Below, piece by piece: positions 11,601 through 23,219 of a stretch of 64,000 nt of DNA. Position 1 is the first letter of the stretch; each line of letters begins with the position of its first letter. The notes below the pieces were generated by a model. The model saw only the letters and a list, made by a program, of their open reading frames with translations. It did not search any database and was not told the origin of the DNA. The stretch comes from Dinochytrium kinnereticum (lineage: Eukaryota > Chytridiomycota > Chytridiomycetes > Chytridiales > Chytridiaceae), in contig JADGJT010000050.1 of assembly GCA_027604005.1 (NCBI GenBank), positions 10,675 through 74,674 of the forward strand, read 5' to 3'. Position numbers and translations under genes: made by a program.

Positions 11601-14310
11601 AATAACATCCAAAACGATTGAAGGCATATCCGCTTGACTTAGTTTACTACTGTAAGCAATGTCCACCATCAACCGTTCAATCTTGGTCGTCAAGCGATCC
11701 AAGTCAGATTCTAGGGAGAACTCCACAAAGTATTCCGGGAGGATAAGCTCACGGTCAAAGACTAGGTATTGCCTGCATGGGTCGCTATGGAGCCCAGGTT
11801 TCGAGGTGTCTCGGTACACGCAGTTTGTGCCGGATATCTCGTTTGAATGTGTAAGTGTAGCTGTGAAGATTCCATATGTTATTCTTCGCCAACATCAATA
11901 TTCTAACCTAAATCAGAATCCGACCGCTGCACCTTATTTGCGAATGTCTTTACAATTACGGCCTGCCTCAATCTCTTCCTCTCCCTCTCTCTAAGCATAG
12001 GGACTTCCCCGTCTTCAACGCTACTTTGTTCAAGCAGGTCCAAGTAATTTGTCAGAAGAATTCCACCGGTGGCAGCTGTCCCACCATTCGCTCCAAGTGA
12101 TCCACAAATGGAGGAAGATGAGTCCTGCAGGTCTGAGAATCCATGCTCAACTGCTTGGAAAACATCGTCTGATCGGGCTTCAGAGGTTTGAAAGCACAGG
12201 TATTCGAAGGAGTGTGTGTTATCACTTTTCTGGCGAAGTTTTGACTGTTGAGTTGGGGGGCAAAAATAAAAAACAAGCCAAATACAACCATAAGTGTCAG
12301 TAAGGTTTGTATGGGTTGGATGTGTTCACCTCAAATCTGTTCTTTAAGAATCGGTTGTGAACTCGAGAGATACGGTGAATCTGGATCCTTCGGTAGTGGT
12401 GGGTAGATGTGGCCCGTAGGATCATGCTTTTTACTAATGCCTCGCAATTTTCGAACCAGGAATCATCGCGCTGGTCATCTTCAAACCTTACATTTCCTCC
12501 AGTTTCAAGTTCAATGAGAAGTTTCCTTTGTTATAGAGGAAGGTAAACGAAGGCAAAAAGGGAGAAGGGCAAAGACAGTTAAGCCATTTAACGGAAACAA
12601 AATAAATTTTAGATCATTCAACGATATTTAAGAAAATACATGTGCATGAGCGTACCTGATGGCCATATCACTTTGCTGAGAAATTTGGTTGATAACATCC
12701 CGTTTATGATCTTGAAGCCTCCGTAAGCATTTCGTTTTCATTTCAATAAGAGACTCCAGTCGTCGGCGCGAGTCTTCAAGCCGTTCAGAAATTCCAGAAA
12801 ACTGTTGCTGTATGGTACATAAAAATTCACAAAAAAGTTTAACTTTGAATTTTAATATCATTGAACTACCTCTATGTTTTCAGGGTTCGGCGGAGGCAGT
12901 CCCAAATCGTCCCTTTTCCTCTGAATCCTTTTTATCCTTTTTGTGAGAACAACAATATCATCCTCCAAATGCCTCTCATCATCAAGATTATATGTCTGTA
13001 AACTCTTTATCAGGAAATTGGTGTTCCTCTTTATCGTTCTGATTCTCATGTTATAGTACATGCGTTTCTTCAAAACGGTTGCGCTGATAATCCTTCGTGA
13101 TTCGTCCGTCACTTCGAGAGTATCCAGAAATCGGAGATTAGGGAGGTGATAGATAACGTGGGTTTGGTAGTTGCATAGAGAGCAGATGGGATTATCGGCG
13201 AAGTTTGGATCCGATAGACAGAGTGACGTTAGGTTTGGAAGTCGGGCGAGATACAGGACATCGCGGAACGAGGATAGACGATTTCCGGCAATGTTGAGTT
13301 CCTATTTTTAGAAATACGAATAAATATAATGGATGGAAAGTATGACACTAGCGCCCTAACGCCGAGTAAATAACCATATGCTTTATTCTCACCTCTAAGG
13401 AAAGATTCTCATTCAAAGAATCTCCGATAGTTGCAATCCGATTATTCCCAACTTGAAGATCCTTCAGGTTCACGAGTGTGGTCAGGTTTTGAATTTTAGC
13501 AATTTCTGAAGAAAAAAGCGTGTTAAATCGCGTAGATTATGATCATCTTCACCATTGTCGGAAAGCCAAAGTTTCTCCAGCTTGACAAGATTCTCTAACC
13601 CCTGAATCTTGCGAAGACGATTGCTATACCTGTGTATTTTACAAAATGTCATGAATGCGAAAACAAAGAGTTGGCTTATTAGCATGGGATACCAACAGAT
13701 ACAGCTCTCTAAGGTTCATGCATTTATCAAGATTGTTGATTGAGCTCAATTTAGTCTCGCAGACCCACAGCTGCTCTAACAGCGGGCAGTCCTCCAACCC
13801 CGCAATGATTGACACATCCTGAGCGACAATGCAAAGGGACGTAAGGTGCGGGAAGTTATGCAGGGCGGTTATGACGGGGTAGTTGAAATGGCACATCTCG
13901 ATGTGCGTTATCGCATGCGGACGGTTGGCGAAGGCGCCTTCTGTGATGGTGTTGTTGGTGCACTGGTAGAGACAATTCCATTAGACAATCCCTGCGCAAG
14001 TCAAAACACCCACAAGGTTGGCCACGTCCTTATCGTTGCGGAAAAGCCAAATCCGCTTCTGACGCAGGCGACGGTCCTTATCACCCTGAATAGACCCTCC
14101 AGAGGCCCCTGTGCCCTGCGGTGGTGCTGCCGCATCCTCTGCGCCCAGGTGGATGGTGGCGGTTGAGATGCCGAGGCTCTCAAGTTCCTCAGCTGAGGAC
14201 GTGGGCTGCTGCTGCTGCTGCTGCTGGAGTAATGCTGACCTTTCGGCATCAACGTACGGCGCAGCACTAACCAGCGCGGGGAGGCTGGATCTGCCGTTGG
14301 CCTCTGACAT
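8695..14310 (-). CDS. LRRC9: LRRC9 orthologue, giant leucine-rich-repeat protein
   Basis: Nineteen minus-strand exons: 14310-14014, 13962-13697, 13629-13553, 13505-13393, 13301-12870, 12807-12656, 12525-12330, 12244-11933, about 11837-11580, 11532-11422, 11360-10609, 10562-10276, 10192-10050, 10009-9512, 9468-9350, 9300-9189, 9154-9002, 8941-8797, 8750-8695. Total about 1492 residues; human LRRC9 has about 1453. Order matches: N-terminal LRRs (HFPHLTSLCIVAQDV-like, here NFPHLTSLCIVAQDVSII), the CSLCNYQTHVIYHLPNLR cap, the KKRMYYNMRI segment at about 330, coiled coils, DDSWFENCEALVKS, VFDRELILPEYFVEF, then C-terminal LRRs with LEELHLGYNCVIRI and IKITSVVLDG. LRRC9 is found in ciliated lineages; its exact role is unclear. 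PolyQ follows the start. The exon 8/9 junction and the final exon are the least certain parts. Confidence 0.9.
14206..14225. repeat. CTG/CAG trinucleotide run (polyQ in LRRC9)
   Basis: A CTG run on the plus strand reads as CAG on the minus strand and encodes about seven Gln near residue 30 of the LRRC9 protein (LLQQQQQQQPTSS). Confidence 0.8.
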
Positions 14311-14441
14311 GCTGACAGCTTTGTTCACGATTGGATGGACAATATGCGTTCTGCTATCAGCATCGACGTCTCCCACGAAGCTGCCAGAAGAAACCAAAGC
14401 GATAACCTTAAGTCCTTAAACGTCTTAGCCCTTCCTGTCCT

Positions 14442-14651
14442 TCACTGCAAACTTGACTGATGTGGTGTGTTCCGGCACTTCCCACAGTGCGTCAGCTTCA
14501 CGCAGTTAGAAGTGACAACACAAGTGAAGCTGCAGATGCTGCCTCTGGATTTGGGTGCAAGGATAAAGAATAGGAGGGTAATGAAGATGGCGATCCCTGC
14601 TTTTGGGCACCACACCAAGCTGTCGTCAAATATTTTCAAGATTTCCCTCAT
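14442..14651 (-). CDS. Candidate small single-pass, Cys-rich protein (69 residues)
   Basis: An uninterrupted minus-strand frame with a true ATG at 14651 and a stop at 14442. It begins MREILKIFDDSLVWCPKAG, has one strongly hydrophobic stretch (IAIFITLLFFILA, residues about 21-33) and a Cys-rich tail with several Cys and a His (CSFTCVV, CVKLTHCGKCRNT). The layout recalls a membrane-inserted zinc-binding tail of LITAF type, but the paired CxxC knuckle before the hydrophobic segment is missing, so I do not make that call. It sits 130 bp upstream of the LRRC9 start codon on the same strand and could also be 5' leader sequence. Confidence 0.3.
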   Translation of the reverse strand: MREILKIFDDSLVWCPKAGIAIFITLLFFILAPKSRGSICSFTCVVTSNCVKLTHCGKCRNTPHQSSLQ

Positions 14652-14731
14652 CTCTTGAGGCAGACCTCCTTCAGTTAAAGCAAAGGGCTGGCTTTATTGC
14701 CGACTCTGACCCGGCGGCAATAACTTCTTCG

Positions 14732-15144
14732 CTAGCACATGCTGGGTATCGCTAACAACAAGAATTTATCCAGAGTCATTGCGCCAGTGCATTCGCAATC
14801 CATCTCTATACGTCTGTGGATGAACCTTAAAAGGTATACATCACGACGTTTTGACGCACAACAGCGCCTCGAAAATGAACGCTTGGCAATAAAACCATCA
14901 TTATCATCGATATGGATGTAAGCCTGAAATCATCCCATGGAGCGATAGACGCGTGGAAAAGAGAAAATAAAACGCATATGGCATCACTGAGTTCCTGCAG
15001 GCCCAAGCACGAAAGCAAAAATGCAGCGAGCGACTTTATGAATTCTCTCACTTGAATTACAATATAAGGGCCACCAGCGCGTAACGCGAGCTCACGTCCA
15101 GGACAACATTGATCTTGATGAAGAGAAACTAGCACGGCTCCCAT
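14732..15144 (-). CDS. Candidate two-exon small protein of unknown function (94 residues)
   Basis: Minus strand. Exon 1, 15144-15052, begins MGAVLVSLHQDQCCPGREL and ends at a GTGAGA donor. Exon 2, 14923-14732, follows a TTTCAG acceptor and reads AYIHIDDNDGFIAKRS, a basic Cys-containing patch, then IEMDCECTGAMTL to a TAG stop. Both junctions are phase 0 and total length is divisible by three, which argues mildly for a real gene. I recognise no domain. It lies between the LRRC9 start and the plus-strand gene at 15290, with about 145 bp to the latter, so the two would be transcribed divergently. Confidence 0.38.
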
Positions 15145-15289
15145 CTCGTTTCAAGACTGGCGACGTGCCCAGCAAACACCACAGTGCTATCGCATCTTCA
15201 GCGTCTGCTAGGCCTCCTCTCCCACAACTTTTGAAAGTGAGCACAGAAAATTGCAAGTTGACCCCTCCCAACCCAACCTGGTGAAGTCG

Positions 15290-16943
15290 ATGGATTCGAA
15301 CAGCATCCTCGCCGCCATCAGCAGCTTCTTCAAATCGTGCTTCAGCTTCCTCTGCTTCTGCTGTCCCTCTGCACCGCCTGCGCTGGTGTGGCCGTCATCC
15401 TCAGCGCCTGCTTTTGACTATGATGAGATCGATGACTTGGAGGTATCCCATTCACTTATCTCTTCGATGCTGCTTGATTCAAAGGGCTGGAGGCCGTGGG
15501 CTTCTGCCTTCTGGAATACTGGCTATTTTGAGTATTTAATTGGACGGGACGACGGGGATGGCTGCGTTGTTGGCTGCAGTGCTTGCTCTATAAAATGGGA
15601 GTGTGGGGTGATATCTCAGATTTGCGTGGCAGTACGTCACGGTGCTTGAACTTTTGCCTGGCCGGTTACGTTGTGAAAGCGAAGGATGCTTCTGGCTATA
15701 GAGAAATTATTGATAGACGCAAGCTGCTATTGTTCCTCACTGAGCCTTCTGACTTTGATGTGCGAATGCCGTCAACTTACATCTGCTTTCCCTTCTCCCA
15801 TCTCTCGTCACAGTTTGAAAACCTCATTTCAGGAACAAACGCACACTCAAGGTCTTTTGCATCGTCCCAAAACCCATGGAGCGAATTCTGGCCCAAGCTA
15901 GCTGCATTATTTAGGCGTGACGGCCGTTCAACTGGCTCAGTACCGGGAATGGGTGGAGGTCTATCTAGAAGTCCTGCTGGCCCGGCAAGGCGAGCTGCTT
16001 CTGGGACGTCTCGCAGGGGACAAGGATCGTCCGCGCAGTGGTATCAGAGGGTGCCGGTGTCTGAACAGGACCCATTTGATAATGACTTTCGACCATCTAT
16101 GGATGATGATGATGAGTTTCTAGCGGCTGAGGAGGCGGCGCAGAATCTTGCGAAAGCGAATTTTAACAGCATTCCTTCACGTATGCAGGTAAGGAATATC
16201 CGCCATTAAGTCGAGCCTCTTTTCCCTTGTTTTCGCACACCCTTTGACACGCTTTAACGTATCGCTGGACATCTCTTTCTGTTCAATGTTAGGCCGATGA
16301 ACGCGCAAGGCGAGAAGAAGAAGAAGCGTACGATCAAGCTCGTGTCCCAGTAGTTACGGATACTCTCATCTCCGTTGATGACCCTCTCCTTCGTGAACCT
16401 TCACTCGAGGATTTTCATGTCCCCACCGCCTCAATGAATTCCAACACCGCCCCTCTTTCGGTGCTGAATGCTGCTGATGATTCTCAACTTTCGAGCTTCC
16501 CCGCTATCAGCATTCGACCTAGGACAATCTCGAGAAGCGCTGTTGCTGCTGCCGTTGCCTCTTCGACTAGGAGTAGTGCGGTAGCTGCAGCGAATGCCTT
16601 TAATGCCCCTCCCGCGCCTATAGTGGCCCCCCCTATCGTTCCGGCAATGCCACATCATCCGTTGAGTTCTCCAACTGGTGGTGCCCCAGTGGCGGCTGTA
16701 AGGTTTGTTTTGCCCCTTCTCATTTCTTCGCTCTTTAGCAGAGCTTTGTGTCTCTTCCATGATGTCGTCGACTTGCCGTCGGAACCAGTATTAATACATT
16801 TTATTAGCGTTTGGGATAGACCCGATATTGACACCAACTCGTCTTTAAGACCGTCCGAGTCACAAGGTGCAGATCAAGTCGCCTTTGACCCTCTATTACT
16901 TGCCACTCTTTCTGAGTTGGGGCGAGATGACACATATCTGTAG
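15290..16943 (+). CDS. Unknown protein with a Cys-rich, possibly palmitoylated N-terminus
   Basis: Exons 15290-15442, 15814-16188 and 16293 onward to a TAG at 16941-16943, all phase 0. The start MDSNSILAAISSFFKSCF is followed by LCFCC: four Cys in a hydrophobic helix, a typical setting for S-acylation and membrane tethering (inference). Then come a GGGLSRSPAGPARR-type basic, Ser/Gly-rich linker, an acidic stretch (RPSMDDDDEFLAAEEAA) and a short charged helix (ADERARREEEEAYDQ). An Ala/Pro-rich region follows, and the end is DPLLLATLSELGRDDTYL. About 390 residues if read straight through. A GTAAGG at 16698 and TTTAG at 16738 could mark a very short intron; splicing GTTTGT at 16703 to 16738 also keeps frame. 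I recognise no family. Confidence 0.65.
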
Positions 16944-17566
16944 CCGGCCTGGTAAAGGCGGAGATGACAGTGGAAGGTTACTAGGCGTATGCGAGCCCCA
17001 GTCCTCCCTTGTTTATGGTCGTTCTGTTTTTTTTTGTTGCTATATGGAATCATTTTCAGGCAATCATTTTTGTTTTGCTACATTCGTTTTCTTCTTTTTT
17101 TCTTTTTGGATGTGGGGGCGTAACGCGTCACCGTTTTTTTATATGTTTCTTTTGTAAGATATCAACCATAGGAGATTGCTTTATCAAGGATTTCGCCAAC
17201 CACCCCTTTTTTTTTATGCAGCTGCGAGCGATGCGTTTTGAGTCAATGCTAATGTGGAGGTGATATGCTTTGTGGTATCCAGAAAGATGCTACTCCAGCC
17301 GTTGGGAGTAATCGTGATCGACATAAAGGCTGCTGCTTGTTTACATTTGAGGTACAACTTGCAAATAACGCGACAACTGGACAATGCACGGGTGCTCCTG
17401 CAGCCTGGAGGAGATGAAATTGAATACGCAGCCAGCTGCCGCCTCAATGGCTCCTATGCCGCCTCAATGAGCGCTGTCCTGTCGATGTCAATGAGGAGGT
17501 CGTCACAAACCCCGCAAAGAAATAAATCCCTTCAAAATTTCGTTCAAGGAAAACCTCAGCGAAACA
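16944..17566. other. Intergenic region
   Basis: About 620 bases with no supported gene. It is T-rich around 17020-17220, as expected for the 3' UTR of the preceding gene, and more mixed close to 17567, the likely promoter of the V-ATPase factor gene. A long plus-strand open frame beginning about 17254 overlaps the next gene in another frame and is dismissed. Confidence 0.4.
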
Positions 17567-18710
17567 ATGCACAAGTGGGCCGTTGCGATCCTCTGCGCTC
17601 TCGCCGCAACCCGCTCCGTCGACGCCTTCAGGGGCAGTGTTCCCCTCATCGTTGCTCAAGGCATCAGGTAATGTCCCCAGCGCTCTTTTTGGGCTGTTCT
17701 TGGCGTGTCTGGCTGACTGATGAGTGTTGCAGGGACGATACGCTCAAGGTCGATGCCACCTCCATGCACCGTCAGGATGTTTTTGAGACTGTGAAGGGGA
17801 TGAGATGTCCGGAGGTTGCGTTGGTCGTTGAGCAGCAATCGGTGGGGGCTCTTTGCTTTGTTTGCTGTGCGATGCAGGGCTGGCCTTTCTCTGACGCCTT
17901 CCGCTTCTTTTCTTTCCAAATGTTAGCTTCACGCATCCGACATTTCCCAGTACGCTGCTGCCCTGAAGAATGTCCAGGTTGGTTGAATCTCGGGCTCTCC
18001 TCTCTGCTTTGATCTGTTCGCCACAGAGAGCTTAAATGTGCCAACATGTCACCATAGCTTGCTTCAAAGATTGCAAAATCGACTCTGAGCGTTCCTTACG
18101 TTTTCGGAGCCGACGGGTTGACTGATGAAATTACGGAGGCTCTAATGACCAAGTGTGATATGACCCTTCAAGATGTGGCCGCGACGGGTAAATCCTCTCT
18201 ATTTGGATCTTGCAACGCCTAATCTCGGTTGCTGTTTTCAGATAAAGAGCTGGTTGTCGAGGAAGGGAAGACCACGATTTTTAGGACTCGACTGCCTAAC
18301 TTCAAGGGCCGAAGTGATATGACTGAGGCGGAGGCGATCGCTGTGAACGACAAGCTCTTTGGACAGCTGACTGACTCCCTTCGTGACATATCCAACGAAT
18401 ATCTCATTGTTTTCACGTCTGGAACATCTTCTAGGGTAAGCAGGCTTCATAACGTTTCGTTCCCGTCATACCTTTTGTTTATTTCCTCATTCTTCTTTAA
18501 AAGCACTTGGCACGTCGCAAGAACAGCGAGAAAAAGCCGACCAACGTCCCCTTTGCCAAGCGAGCGTTCTTGACAAAGTACATTATCTTTAACACGGGTA
18601 TCTTTGAGGGGTCCATCGCCCTCGTTCTGGTGTCGCTCGTCTCGCTGATTGGCATCAACGCCCTGTCGGCCATCCAGGGGCCTACGAAGTTTGAGACCAA
18701 GCGTGATTAA
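17567..18710 (+). CDS. VOA1: VOA1/BIG1/Ac45-like V-ATPase assembly factor
   Basis: Six exons: 17567-17667, 17733-17841, 17927-17977, 18058-18187, 18242-18435, 18504-18710 (792 nt, 263 residues; yeast Voa1 is 265). A signal peptide opens the protein (MHKWAVAILCALAATRSVDA, cleavage near 20). The lumenal part contains VPLIVAQGIRDD and YLIVFTSGTSS. A single C-terminal membrane segment (about 216-245) has the Ac45/VOA1 pattern: YIIFNTGIFEG, a hydrophobic core, then a short basic tail ending TKRD. That pattern, with length and topology, supports a V0 assembly or ATP6AP1-type accessory protein in the ER. Sequence identity in the lumenal domain is low in this family, so BIG1 rather than VOA1 is possible. 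The upstream start was chosen because it gives the signal peptide. Confidence 0.75.
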
Positions 18711-18896
18711 AGCAGCATCCGTTGGTTATTCCTGTCCTGCTTCATGTACATTCACTTTCAAACAAAAAGTAAAGAAAAGCGCGTCCTCTCTCCAGTTGCC
18801 CTTGGACCTGACCTACCTCTGGTGGACTTTGGAAATTTTTTTTTCTTCTTGAAGGTCCAAGGCCCATTCCACCTTCACACACAGGCCGAACAGAAT
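18711..18896. other. Short intergenic region before the CBP80 gene
   Basis: About 190 bases between two same-strand genes, containing the 3' UTR of the V-ATPase factor and the CBP80 promoter. No further feature seen. Confidence 0.4.
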
Positions 18897-21800
18897 ATGG
18901 GTGAGTCTGCCAGGTTGCGCTTATACTTTCGGTCGCCGTAGGGCTCGGAAGGCTCCTCGATGGCTTGCTGGGTACTGACCTTGCTGCCTTAGTCCAGATG
19001 GAATACGGGATGTCTTCATCGGACAGCGAGCTCGAGGGAAGGTTGACAAAGCTGATGATCAACGTTGGCAACCAGGTGCGTTTTATAGTGCGATGGAGAG
19101 CCTGGATATGGGCGAGAATCCTTGAATGTCCTCCATGGGTTGCATGCGTGGGGAACGCGGGGGAATGGAATCTCTAAATGCTTCTTCCCTTTGGGTCATT
19201 TAGAAGGGCCACACGAAGCGGAACCTCGAGCAGCTGGTGCAGGTTTTGTTGAAGGATGTGACGGCTCAGAAGCCGATATTTTCCAAAGTTTTGATGTCAT
19301 GGTTAGCCGTCCACTTTTTGGCTTCTTCTTTTATTGCATGTTGGACGCTAACTTTGACGTGAAGCATTATGGAGCTGCCGCTCAAGTGCAAGATCTACTC
19401 TTGGCTCTCTGCATTGTTGAATTCTGGGAATGCAGAGCTAGTTGGCTCTTTGATTGAGAATGTGGTTTCGAGTATGGCGGAGCGATATACCAGTGGGGAT
19501 CTATTGTCCGTGAAGCTTTGTGTACGTTTCCTCTCCTTGCTTATTAGTGGAGAATGTCATGCATGGTTGTTAACGAATATGTCATGCATGCATTTGATCC
19601 CCACTTTTTTTTTTCTCTTCTCGCGCAGTGCTGTTCCAAATATCTAATTATATGATTTGTCGTTAGCTTCGATTCCTCGCAGAGCTTGTAATTGCCCATG
19701 TCCTGAGCCCCGAGTCGTTCTTTTTGTCGATGGAAAAGTTTATTGAAACTGCCTCTGGACTCTCCTCGACATGGCCTATGATCTCGGATTCTATTGTCTT
19801 CAGCGTTTTGACGGCCATTGCCTGGGTAAGTTTCATGGAACGTCTGGGTTGTGTGCTTTGATAAATAAATTCTCTGACCATCGAGACGCTGGATTTCTGA
19901 CAGGTCGCGGCAGAGATGAATACCGTGGCTCCTACCCTTCTCGCCAAATTTATGCATCAAATGGCTACCTATATGCAGCAACGGGCAGAGGCCCCCTATG
20001 GCCGTGACCTGGTTCTTCGGGCATGTTCTTATATTAGAGATGGATCACCAGAGGAGAATATGCATTCGGAAAACGTGAGTTTTTTCTTCCTTTTCTTTCT
20101 TGGTTATTTTCTGCATTGTGCACTCGCTTTTCTAAGCTTATTTACCGGCTTTTCAGAAACTTGAGAGCCTATGGATCCGGATTCAGAATTTTCAGAGCAC
20201 GGGTTGGCAAACTCAGCTGCTCCCGACGACGCCAGAGGAATTCACAGTTGGAACTGTGGTGAGTAGCCTTTTCTTTTTTCGTTTTCTATTTGCCGTTGCT
20301 CTATTATCTGATGTTTTTGTTTGTTATCTCTTTTTTTAATACCAGCATTCCTTGCCAGCCTTTGAGCTAGTGGCCGACTATAGCCAAGTGTCTCCTTTGA
20401 ATCTCTTTCATTTAATCATTTTTGATGATGCAGTAACGGCTCTGGAGGTACTGTGGATTTTTTACTTTTTGGTTTCGCTTTAAGTGATCGAATCGCGGTT
20501 CCGGAATGATGGAAAGCTAACCTGGAAGGCGTTCTTTCGGATTCTAGCCAAAGCTCGGCCCTCTTCCTTCAATTCAGTCTGTGGATCGTTTCTTTATCCA
20601 TGATATTATTTATGACACCATCGTTCTCACCTCCCACAACCACCCTGAGTGCTGTCAACTTCTTCTCTCTCTTCCAACCTTCTTCAACGACTTGACTCCT
20701 AGTCTAAACTATTATGATATGATCATCGAATCTGTCGCTCAGCTCATGCTTCAGCTTCCTAATTCTGGATGCAAACAGGCATTTTATGCGACACTTATTG
20801 TCGATTTGTGTAAGAATGCTATTGATAAGGTGCCTGGAAGTCTTGGGAGGACCATTCGATGCTTGTTTAGGATGATGGATTCTGGAGCTGGGCTTGCGGG
20901 CGGGATGGATGTGGAGTGTATTCGGAGGTTAGGGGCGTGGTTTGGACACCATTTGAGTAACTTCGACTTCAAGTGGAAGTGGGATGCTTGGTATGCCCCA
21001 TTATTATCTTTCTGACCCCTGCCGGCCCTGTAATTTTTTCTAATGATTTGTTACTTGCTCATTTTTTTCTTCTATCTCTTTCTTGCTGTACAGGGACGCT
21101 GCACTGGAAGATGTTGGATCTGGAAAGTTTATCTTTATGCGCGAGACGCTTTTCAAGTGCATCCGATTGTCGTATTATGACCGAATCAAGGGAACACTAC
21201 CAGAATCCTTTGCCCAGAACCCTAACGTGTTCCCATCCACTCCGCCCACATATCACTGCACTTACGATGTGTCGCCAGGTAAACTCACGTCTACTTTCCC
21301 ACTCGTTCTCGACGGGGTTTTTTCTCGGATCCTTATTAGTTTTTATTTCGGATGATAGATGAGGAGATGCAGGCTCTTTCGTCCAGGGTTCAGCGCGGAT
21401 TGATTGCAAAGTATGACTTGACGGCGATGGAGGAGGTGCTTGAAGCGGTTTGGACTCACCGACAGAAGGTTTACGCTGCTGGAGCTGGTGGTGATGCTAT
21501 GGAGGTTGACAGTTTGACCAAGCCTGCAGAGCATTGGAGCCAGGACCGTATTGTGCGGGATGTGCTCGTGCAGAATTTGTTGGTGGTTGGAAGCAAGAGT
21601 TTTAGTCACTGCTTAAACATTATTGAGAGGTAGATGCCGTGTGTTTTTTTCTCTCAACTTTTCCTTCCTTTTTGAGTAGTGGCTTGTATCTTTTCTGACA
21701 TCTTCGTTCTTTAATAGAAACTTGAAGCTGCTGCACGCCATGACAAAGAATCCTGAGGATAAGCGACACGCTGCCTCAATCGTTCTTAACGTTTGGAGGG

Positions 21801-22619
21801 ATAACGCTCAGTTTGCTGAGATCGTGCTTGATAAGTTTATGAACTACCGCGTGCTGGACCCCCCTAGCGTCATCAGCGTGATTGTATCAGAGGAGCACGG
21901 GGACCTGCTTTTGAGAAGGTGAGTTCCGTCCTGTTGCTTATAGTTTTCTTGGTAATAGGCTTACAGGTTTGTTTTCGTTAAAAAGGTGGTTCACATGGCC
22001 CATTCTGCAAAATACGCTCATGAAAGCAAATCGAAAGTGCACGCAGATTAAGAAGAAGCTCGAAGATATCCCCTCGACTGGTGGAGACATGAACATTGAT
22101 GGTATTGCTTTTTTTTTTTGTTGCTCTTCTTTCTCTCTGGTTTCCAGGCTTCCAGGCTGATACGGTCTTGATTTTTTTAAGAATCGCCTGAACGAGAGAA
22201 GTTTGAAAGAGCATTAGAGACTGCTCTTGCTGAGCGCAAAGAGGCTTATGTTTCTGTTTTCTCGGTCAGTAGTTTTTTGTTTTCTTCTAGATATGAGGCA
22301 AACTTACCCGTTATAATTTCCCTGTTTAGAAATTGTGCCATCTTTTAGAGGCATCAGCATATCAGAGCGAGCGGGATCGCCGATTCGTTTCTGGTATCAT
22401 GAGGGCGATTGGACGTGAGGTGAGTTTTTGCTGTTTGGTTTTCTTGTTTTGGTCTGCAGTGGTTTGTAACCTTAATGTGAATCATTTTTTTCAAAGTTCT
22501 CTGCTGAGGTCAAGCCTTTGCATATCACGCTGGAGATGACAGTTTTTGAGGGACGGCAGGACCCACTGATCGCGACTGTGTGGCAGGAGATCAAGGCCGT
22601 GTCGACTGCTTTTTCTTGA
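18897..22619 (+). CDS. NCBP1: Nuclear cap-binding protein subunit 1 (CBP80)
   Basis: Large subunit of the nuclear cap-binding complex, which binds m7G caps with CBP20 and links transcription to splicing and export. Sixteen exons: 18897-18900 (ATG G), 18993-19075, 19204-19301, 19365-19521, 19667-19825, 19904-20074, 20157-20258, 20346-20447, 20578-20990, 21094-21278, 21359-21629, 21718-21918, 21986-22101, 22182-22264, 22330-22419, 22497-22619. They total 2358 nt, 785 residues (human 790). Matches across the three MIF4G-like helical domains: SDSELEGRLTKLMINVGNQ, LAELVIAHVLSPESF, SVDRFFIHDIIYDTI, HHLSNFDFKWKWDAW, ETLFKCIRLSYYDRIKG, VGSKSFSHCLNIIERNLKLL, VLNVWRDNAQFAEIVLDKFM and WFTWPILQNTLMKANRKC. 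All phases close. The start codon sits on a 4-nt exon, as in PRP3. Confidence 0.96.
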
Positions 22620-23219
22620 GTGCGAGTGGACAAGAAGTGCTTAGAAGGCAGCCAGTGCCGTAATATTGAGTGTCGCATTTAACGTTAAAAGGCGAAAGAG
22701 AACGCGCATCTGTCTTTAGCGTTTCGAATAAAGGGGGGAAGGTCGGAGAATTATCCGTCTCGGCGTATAAAAACGAGATTTGGTCGTCGTCGCACACCAT
22801 AAAAACTGACCGCCCGATAAATAAACCACTTGACTCTAGCGCTCGCTTTGACGAAGTCAAGAATGGAATCTGGCAAGATCGACCTCACCGTCTAAAGGGC
22901 CGCCGCATCCTTGTTGCGGATGGCTCTTCGCTCGGTGCGAACATCGCTGAAGCCCTTGGGCCGGCCATCTGTGTCCATCCCAACCCCAATCCCAACCTTG
23001 TGGTTTGGATCCTGATCCAACTACTGCCCACCATCTCTTTTCAATAAACCGCTCCTCACGGCCCAGTGCGGGCCAACACCAGTAATTCAAGGTTCCCGCT
23101 GTCTCTGGCGCCTCCTCATCAAAAACGGTACGTGGAGGGCTGAAAGGAAAAAAAAAAAAAGGAAAAAGAAATAAAAAAGAAGGGACAACTGCCCATCGGC
23201 CATCCATCAACGGATTGGC
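22620..23219. other. Intergenic region between CBP80 and the asparaginase gene
   Basis: About 600 bases. It has a 3' UTR-like start with AATAAA at about 22727 (downstream of CBP80), an A-rich tract at 23149-23180, and then the asparaginase start. Open frames here have no splice or family support. Confidence 0.4.

Noticed and set aside
14442..14651. LITAF-domain assignment for the 69-residue membrane frame
   Set aside because: Only the hydrophobic segment and one Cys/His cluster are present; the paired N-terminal CxxC knuckle is missing.
16698..16738. Assigning a definite 36-41 nt intron in the last exon of the 15290 gene
   Set aside because: The frame is open through it and the candidate intron is much shorter than others in the window; only the GTTTGT variant keeps frame, so it is left unresolved.
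19544..19981. Minus-strand open frame of about 145 codons within CBP80
   Set aside because: It overlaps two conserved CBP80 exons and has no recognisable protein content.
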